Source: Isohypsibius dastychi
Lineage: Eukaryota; Tardigrada; Eutardigrada; Parachela; Isohypsibiidae
NCBI GenBank assembly: GCA_034696485.1
Contig: JAQIWT010000652.1
Location: forward strand, 1-16,742
DNA: 16,742 nucleotides
Direction of reading: 5' to 3'
In this document: piece by piece, positions 7,687 through 16,742 of the stretch
Numbering within the stretch: the first letter of the stretch is position 1
Layout: each line of letters starts with the position of its first letter
Position numbers and translations under genes: made by a program
Notes under the pieces: model-generated
Databases searched by the model: none
What the model was told of the DNA's origin: nothing
The model's input: only the letters and a program-made list of their open reading frames with translations

Positions 7687-9762
7687 ATGGCTTCGAACCA
7701 GATCCGGAGAGGTACATTACCCGTGAACACATCGGAAGTGGAATGTATAGAATGTTTTCGTTTTTAGTATTTATTGTTGGAGCGAAACGCACACCATTCG
7801 GCACTTATGGTGAGATATAGTTTTCAGGGTACCTTACATATTCTTTTGTAGTACAATCATTAAAAACAGGTGGGAAACTGAAGGATCACACATCCACGGA
7901 TTTGGCAGTAGTTTCATCGAAAGCTGCTCTGGAAAGCTCGAAGGTTGAGAATAATTATTTGAATATGTTCTTATCCGACTGCGTTAACTTCTTTTGCAAG
8001 CGATTGTTGTTTGTTTCAACGCAGGTGCAACCGGAATGGGTGGACTCTGTTGTTGTTGGAAACGTCATTCAGTCAAGTCGAGATGCCGCTTACGTTAGTA
8101 ATCTTGTCCTGCTGGACACCCTCGCACTTTGTTATAACCATCTTTTGCAGGTAGCCCGCCATGTGTCTCTACGGGTTGGAATTCCCGTTCCAGTGCCGTA
8201 TGTTTAACCACTGAAAGACAAAACAGCATTTAGTAAACCGATAATCTTGCAGGGCTGTTACCGTAAACCGTCTCTGCGGATCCGGTATGAATTAGATGGT
8301 AATGTTGCTCCCGCCAACCTAATAACCGCTTTACCTTGTTAGGTTTTGAATCGATTGTTTATGGTGCACGGGTAAGAAAGTTTCAGTTTCACAGTCTAGT
8401 TGTTCATCTCAGTAACCGGAAATGGTTAGGAAATTCTGACGAACGAATCAAACATTGTCCTTTGCGCCGGTACGGAAAACATGAGCCAGGCCCCATTCGC
8501 CGTGAGGAATATTCGTTTTGGCACAAAGCTGGGCGAGGATCCCAAGGTTCGTTAAACCATTGCATGGAGAGTTTCGCTACCTTTATGGTTGTTCTTTAGT
8601 TGGAAGATACACTGTGGGCTGGCTTGACGGGTATTTATGAGAAATTCTGTGATCGACTTAAAAGTGACCGGTTTTGTCAACAGATCAGTATATTAATACG
8701 CCGATGGGAGTGACTGCCGAAAACTTGGCTGAACAGTACAAGATCTCTCGAGAAGATGTGGATAAATTTGCCATTCGATCACAGACCAATTGGAAGAAAG
8801 GTCAGTTTTTCAATTTAATGTTGTACAATGAAGTAAAATATTCTCTTTGAAGCCAATGAAAGTGGGCATTTTAAGGATGAAATGGCTCCGATTGTGCTGA
8901 AGAGTAAGAAGGGTGAAGTTCTAATGACTCAAGACGAACATCCCCGGGAGACCAGTATGGAGATCCTTACCAAACTTGCCCCTGTTTTTAAGAAGCATGG
9001 AACTGTTACCGCGGGGAATGCATCGGTTGCTTGAAGACTTTATTCATTGGCAGTTCTAGTATTATTCATCGCATGTTTTTGCAGGGGATTTGTGATGGTG
9101 CTGGAAGTATTTTGATAGCGAGCGAGGAAGCTGTCAAAGATAGATGCCTGGAACCATTGGCCCGGATAGTTGGTTGGCATACAGTTGGTAAAAGACTTCG
9201 ATACCTCATTCCAGCTTTATTTCAAACCACCTTTATTTTACATTCATTTTTAGGATGTGAGCCAAGAATTATGGGAATCGGTCCAGCGTATGCAATTCAA
9301 AGCCTTCTCGAAAAGACAGGAGTCGCACTGAAAGACATTGATTTGATAGAGGTAGCTTGTTTACGATCTTTTCTAACTTATCTAATATTCTCCGTCGATT
9401 TCAAAAGGTTAACGAAGCTTTCGGATCACAGGTAGGATAACATTATCACAGTTTGTTCTTGCTAAATATAATGAGTGGTGTTGCAGTTCTTGGCGGTCCA
9501 GAAAGAAGCGAATCTACCGGACGATCGCTGTAATGTTAGGTGAGCATGTTGCTTTTCAGAATTGTTGGACTTTTATTATAATCACAAAATATTGTATCAC
9601 AGCGGTGGAGCAATAGCCTTGGGTCATCCACTGGGAGCATCAGGATCACGGATCATGGCCCACTTGACACACGAACTGAAGCGCCGCAAAGGACGATATG
9701 CAATCGGAAGTGCATGTATTGGTGGCGGACAAGGAATCGCAATCCTCATCGAAAGTGTTTAG
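7687..9762 (+). CDS. ACAA2: Mitochondrial 3-ketoacyl-CoA thiolase (acetyl-CoA acyltransferase 2)
   Basis: Catalyses the last step of fatty-acid beta-oxidation, thiolytic cleavage of 3-ketoacyl-CoA to acetyl-CoA plus a shortened acyl-CoA. Sixteen exons join in frame: 7687-7711, 7768-7809, 7870-7943, 8025-8093, 8151-8197, 8253-8284, 8343-8371, 8430-8546, 8600-8630, 8684-8800, 8853-9025, 9085-9187, 9254-9351, 9408-9431, 9487-9539, 9603-9762. The total is 1,194 bases, 397 residues, the same length as human ACAA2. The N-terminus ([20 protein letters not shown]) matches the family. Catalytic residues are visible: nucleophile C94 in NRLCGSG, NEAF at 321-324, H353 in GHP and C383 in CIGGGQG. There is no C-terminal SKL-type signal, and ACAA2 uses an uncleaved N-terminal mitochondrial signal. 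The NEAF loop reads NEAFGSQ rather than the usual NEAFAPQ. ACAA2 fits better than the peroxisomal or ACAT types because of the N-terminus and MTAENL-like region. Introns are 52-81 bases. Confidence 0.96.
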
Positions 9763-9805
9763 ATCAAGTTCACCAATTGGGCAACTCTTCTTGCGTTTGG
9801 CATAA

Positions 9806-9811
9806 ATTAAA
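9806..9811 (+). terminator. Candidate polyadenylation signal of the thiolase gene
   Basis: ATTAAA, the commonest variant of AATAAA, lies 44 bases past the thiolase stop codon in AT-rich sequence. A T-rich and GT-rich tract follows. Confidence 0.4.
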
Positions 9812-9968
9812 TGAACATTGGTTGATATGTTTGGTGTTCCCGACGTTGGAAAATTAAATTACGAAACATGTGATTTCTGGCCGTTTTGAATATTTGAAAT
9901 TTGGGTGAAAAATGTTCGTTCGAGAACTTTCCCTAGGAGACGAAAATTAGGATCGTAGGATGCACGGT

Positions 9969-9974
9969 TTTATT
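9969..9974 (-). terminator. Candidate polyadenylation signal of the Blimp-1 gene
   Basis: On the minus strand this reads AATAAA, about 280 bases past the Blimp-1 stop codon at 10255-10257. It is the first canonical signal I see downstream. Confidence 0.4.
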
Positions 9975-10254
9975 CATTCCCAACTCAGGAAAACGTCGTA
10001 TGAGGAACATCGTTTATGAGAATCCGGTCATTCGGAATGGTGGAGGAACGCAACACCGCTTTCGGTTTGTCTGAGACAAAGACATGTGATGTCCGAAAAT
10101 TCCTGAAAATGCAGCCGGCCAGCGGCTATTCAGAGCAAAACAGAAACAGAACTGTGTTACCAACAAGAAAACGAGAAAAAAACTACAACAGAAAACACAA
10201 ACTCAACGATCAATCCATCTATTTTTCACACATTCCGCCATCCAGTGCCGAAAT

Positions 10255-13048
<2,794 letters not shown>

Positions 13049-15400
13049 ATTACGCAAAACCGATTTGGCTGTCCCTCTATCCCAGCATGAATAACCAACT
13101 CCACTCGCCGTCCAATCAAACACACAACACTTCCCGGCCGACCTGCGGCTCGGTGGGACCCGGCTCCCGCAGATGGTTGATCCGGGATAGTTGGAATTTC
13201 GAAGCGACTTAACGCATCACTTTTCTCGAATTCACTCCTGATCAAACTGATAAGTGTACACACTGGATCAGCTCCATTGTTATCTGGACACAATCGTCCG
13301 TCAACGAAAGTCTACAGAAATAGATAAGAACACGGCTGCGAATGAAAGGGCAAGTTCACCGAAAAAACCAAGCTAATATCGTAAGTGAGTCAGCTCAGCT
13401 GTGGTTCGAGCAAAAGAGAGATTCTGATCGATGGACACTCGAAAAAAGTGCACATCGTTAATCATTGGCCTTGGTCATAGAAAACGCATGCCCGGGTATT
13501 AGATGGCATAACAAAGCAAAAGAAATGAATATGAGCTTCATCGAAGCGAGCATGTCTTAATTTTGCGGCCCTTTCTTCTTGTGGCTTTAGAGAACTGGTG
13601 TCGGTCAAGCAGCTACACAAGTTCCGGCAAGTGTGTAGGGTTACACTGTTTGCCTTGCTGTAGGCTCTGTACGTGAACTTGAACTTGGTTGGTGATGACT
13701 CTGAATCATTCGACATTCACTCACAGATGCTGCATTTCCGTTCGTGTCTGATTACCACACCGGTGTCCAAGCACCCCAACTTATGTAAACTCATTCAGGA
13801 TTTTCGTTTTGTTCTTCGAGTCTTTCGAAGACATTTTGATGGTAGAATACCACGTAATGTGTTGTCGTGGTTTTTTCCAAATAAACATGTCGCTATTCAG
13901 AAAAGAAAAGTTATTGAGAGCAAAAGGTTAACTTTCTTTCCGCTTGCCAAATTCGCGGATCTGGCGTATGTATGGTCAATCGTGTGTGCAATTGGTCAAT
14001 ATCTTCACTGTCGGTGTGAGGTGAAACGGCCACACTGCATCCGTGTTTGAGATGATTCTCGTAAACTCTCTTTATGAAGCATCAGTTTCTTGTTTTGTGT
14101 TTCTTGTGTCCCGGTATTCGAAAACTTCAGTTCTCAATTGTTCATACTATTACACAGACGCTTCTGGAAATCTTGTTGCACTACATTGCAGTTGCAGCGA
14201 GGTTTGACAGCATGCTTCAGAAATTAATTAAAAACATCCATGAATTGAGAAGCTGATTATTTAGACCTAGATTCATCTCAGTTTGGTTTTCGGAGTACAG
14301 GTAGACTTCGTTAAGAATCTAATAATTAGGGCGAGAGCGTGTGAATTTACTCAATATTACTTATGTGCCCAAAAGTTCAGAAACGTCAAAAAAATCTGCA
14401 TCTGTGCGGACATGTTCCCCTTGTTGAGGTCATTCACATTGACCTCTGCCATTACATCATCACTTCATCACTAATCAGCTCAACTTCGGTCTGTCTGCAT
14501 CTGCAAAAGTTACTGAGCCACTGACCTAAACACCGGGTTAAGAAACAGCAACAGCAAAAGTGGAAAGAAAGCGTGGTTGCGAAGACAGAATGGAAAGTGG
14601 TTTTTAGCCGTTGCGGCACATAAGCCACAAGACAAAACTACGATGATTGCAGGACACTGAACTCTTGGAACGACAGCGATGGCCACAAGAAATGTTTCCG
14701 CAATGCAATTCATAATTTCATATCGTAAGGCGTGACTTCTAAAGTCATCCGAATTTCCCGAAAGAATTCACAGAAGCAATGGTATTACGTTCCGGTCTGC
14801 AAAACCAGAGCTAGTGACAGGGAACCATCTACATTGCGAGAAAAGCAGCACTTATTTTGTGCCTTTCAGCCCAAGTTTAATTTTGACCAAGTTATATTTC
14901 TGACAATCACAGACCCGACCTGCCCAAATAAGCCCTTCGTTCGGTAATGTTCAAGAACCCAATGAAAGTTCATCAGGTTTTCGGAAGCTTCTCTTCTGTT
15001 CCGCACTCCACAGTGGCTTTGGGCTCCTCGAGCGACGAAATGAAATGCTACTTACAAAACGAGAGCGCGTGGTCATCCAAACCCAATGCCTATCCGGTAT
15101 CTAGATTTCCGTAGTTTCCAGATTCACGTTCTATCTGATTTCTTCGAAGGATCGTCCAATGACCACGATACCCACCGGTAGTACACCACAAATACTTTAT
15201 CTTCACCGATTACATTGACCCAAGAGCGTTTCCGAGATAAGAATGCAGATGGCGAAGCAGGTATTATACATACCATACATGACATATACTTTATCAGACA
15301 GACAGACATCACGACAACATCGCATTCCCAACATACCACCAAACAAACAAATATCCCAACCACGACCCATTATCATTTTCGATCATTTTCATTTCAGCAA
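13049..15400. other. Intergenic region upstream of Blimp-1, including the LIM gene 3' UTR
   Basis: No gene is recognised. Open frames here (13673-14050 +, 14713-14510 -, 15363-15124 -) are within chance length, start without ATG or lack family motifs. A locally GC-rich patch at about 13130-13200 next to the Blimp-1 start may be 5' untranslated sequence or an unrecognised upstream exon. The right part, from 15400 downwards, is the 3' untranslated region of the LIM gene; only GATAAA-type variants of a polyadenylation signal are seen (near 15196 and 15290). Short CAGA repeats occur at about 15296. Confidence 0.45.
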
Positions 15401-16679
15401 TCAAATAACGCGGATGTTGGCCTGTTCGATATCGCGTCGGCAGTACGGTTTTCCCTCATAATTGAAGAACTCGTTCCCACCATTAGCCAGCGGCTCGCGA
15501 CACACCTGGAATAACATCCAAAACACAAGAGTTCAAAAAAAATTCCATTCATGCCTAAGATACTACCGTACCTCGCAACTGAAGCATTCCGGATGCCACG
15601 TCTGTTTCATAGCTTTCAGAACCGACCCGACGACATGTTGCTCACATCCCGCGCACGCTGGTGCAAGTTTCGCCTCATAGCATTTGTCGCACACCGGGAC
15701 GTCGTTCTTGACGTTGAATGCGCCATCTATGTTCATTCCACAAAGACCACAGTTAAGACATTGAGGATGCCAGTCACGACCCAGCGTTCCAACCGTGACC
15801 GACGGCTATAAGAGGCAATAATCAAATGAAAACCAATCAAGTACGAAATATACGTATATACGGGTCTTTAACAATCAGCTGACATACCTCGGTAATGTGG
15901 ATACGTTTGTTACATCCACTACATTCTCCAGCAGTTGCTTCGTTGAAACACTCATCATGAAAAGTCTTCCCATTGACATCCACTTTGACTCCCGAAGTGA
16001 CCGGTTTGGTACAAACAATGCAATCATCCGAGGAATCCAGAAAATGCAAGTTCGTGGTGCGATGTCGAGGTACGTTCAACCATGACTGCAGTTCTTCCGG
16101 GTAGTTGTTATGGCTCGACCCGTTACCGTTGTGGTATTCAGAGCCAGCCTCACGAACCAGGGTTTCGTTCAACGCATCGCGACCACCAAAGCTCGGTTCG
16201 GTTCCGTGGCTCCCATCCTGGTTATCATCATCCAATTTGACCTATCAAAGTGAATACAGATGAACATCGAATACAGTCTCAGTTAAGCACAGACATATCA
16301 ATTTATCAAACGTGTGTACCAGCATTCATAACACTAAATGCTGAACTGAACATTCCTCCTCGCGTTCGTTAACAAGGCGGTCGACTCGAAACCGTCACAT
16401 GTCCACATATTAATTTGACATCATGAATTTTCTCGTTTATGATTAAGACTTTGCTATACTTCTTCTTTTTTTTACCTTGCTGACTGTCTCTTCCAATGTC
16501 TCGACGACTGTATCGGAGTTTCGTCGTTCTTCATTGTCCATTCCGGCGCTCTTGCTGGTGCAGCTCTCGCAAACGGGTTGATCGTCTCTGACAGTGAACT
16601 CCCCCGTAATTTCTTGTCGACACTGGACACAGCGAAAACAGTCTTTATGGTAGTTCTTGCCTAGAGCGTCAATCACAGG
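15401..16679 (-). CDS. Multi-LIM-domain protein, C-terminal part
   Basis: Four minus-strand exons, 16679-16476, 16241-15888, 15805-15572 and 15505-15401, join in phase 0 to 298 residues and a stop. The first is entered through ttcttttcag, so the 5' end lies beyond the window. Residues 1-40 are the second part of a LIM domain (NYHKDCFRCVQC ... CESC). An acidic, Ser/Asn-rich linker follows. Residues 142-166 are half a LIM domain (CIVC ... HDEC) without the second zinc finger. Residues 175-228 (CSGC ... HPQCLNCGLC ... CDKC) and 237-289 (CAGC ... HPECFSCEVC ... CRRD) are complete LIM domains. LIM domains are zinc-binding protein-interaction modules; multi-LIM proteins act at adhesion sites, in muscle attachment and as transcriptional co-factors. 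I cannot assign a subfamily (paxillin, PINCH, FHL and others remain possible). Introns are 234, 82 and 66 bases. Confidence 0.88.
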
Positions 16680-16742
16680 CTGAAAAGAAACAATAATTAT
16701 CAGTCCCACTCAGGAACACATGCCAACTAGTTCTGGGTGCCA

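Larger units (their letters stand above)
9763..10254. other. Convergent intergenic region between the thiolase and Blimp-1 genes
   Basis: Both flanking genes end here, tail to tail. No coding sequence is recognised. Candidate polyadenylation signals for each strand lie at 9806-9811 (+) and 9969-9974 (-), leaving about 160 bases between the two transcript ends. A plus-strand open frame starting at 10016 is antisense to the Blimp-1 3' end and not convincing. Confidence 0.5.

Noticed and set aside
13673-14050. 125-codon plus-strand open frame upstream of Blimp-1
   Set aside because: It starts at GTG, has no recognisable domain and is within the length expected by chance.
14510-14713. 67-residue minus-strand frame with a hydrophobic, signal-peptide-like start and a Leu-rich stretch
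   Set aside because: The composition suggests a membrane peptide, but there is no other support such as splice partners or known motif. Too short to claim.

Overview
This window is eukaryotic and most likely comes from a nematode with a compact genome. I read 36 GT-AG introns, nearly all 52-82 bases long, and several genes have a pyrimidine-rich AG just upstream of the first ATG, as expected for spliced-leader acceptors. The very high density of tiny introns, together with a Blimp-1/BLMP-1 gene, points to a clade I worm (Trichuris-like). That placement is an inference from gene structure, not from a marker gene.

Layout, left to right. Positions 1-3023 hold no gene I can recognise. Positions 3061-3745 (+) encode a 186-residue Ser/Thr-Pro-rich protein in three exons, of unknown family. 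Positions 4315-5923 (+) encode a 345-residue chromatin protein in ten exons. It has an N-terminal chromo barrel (MRG15/MSL3 type) and, after a basic linker, a second, degenerate chromo barrel where related proteins carry an MRG domain. Positions 6214-7233 are a 1,020-bp non-coding mobile element with 14-bp CCC...GGG inverted ends flanked by TTAA, the hallmark of piggyBac-type elements. It contains three copies of a 33-base palindromic box and a perfect 18-bp hairpin. Positions 7687-9762 (+) encode a complete mitochondrial-type 3-ketoacyl-CoA thiolase (ACAA2-like, 397 residues) in 16 exons.

The minus strand carries two further genes. Positions 13048-10255 encode a PRDM1/Blimp-1 (BLMP-1) orthologue of about 660 residues with a PR/SET domain and five zinc fingers, lying tail to tail with the thiolase. 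Positions 16679-15401 are the C-terminal 298 residues of a multi-LIM protein whose 5' end is beyond the right edge. Positions 13049-15400 are intergenic and should include the BLMP-1 promoter and the LIM 3' untranslated region.

The genes do not form an obvious pathway: beta-oxidation, developmental transcription, chromatin reading and LIM-scaffold functions sit side by side. The most unusual items are the tandem chromo-barrel protein without an MRG domain, the piggyBac-type element with internal copies of its own end, the half-LIM module, and an exceptionally short or frame-disrupting intron in the BLMP-1 gene. All exon joins were made by eye from splice motifs, reading frame and remembered family motifs; no search was run.
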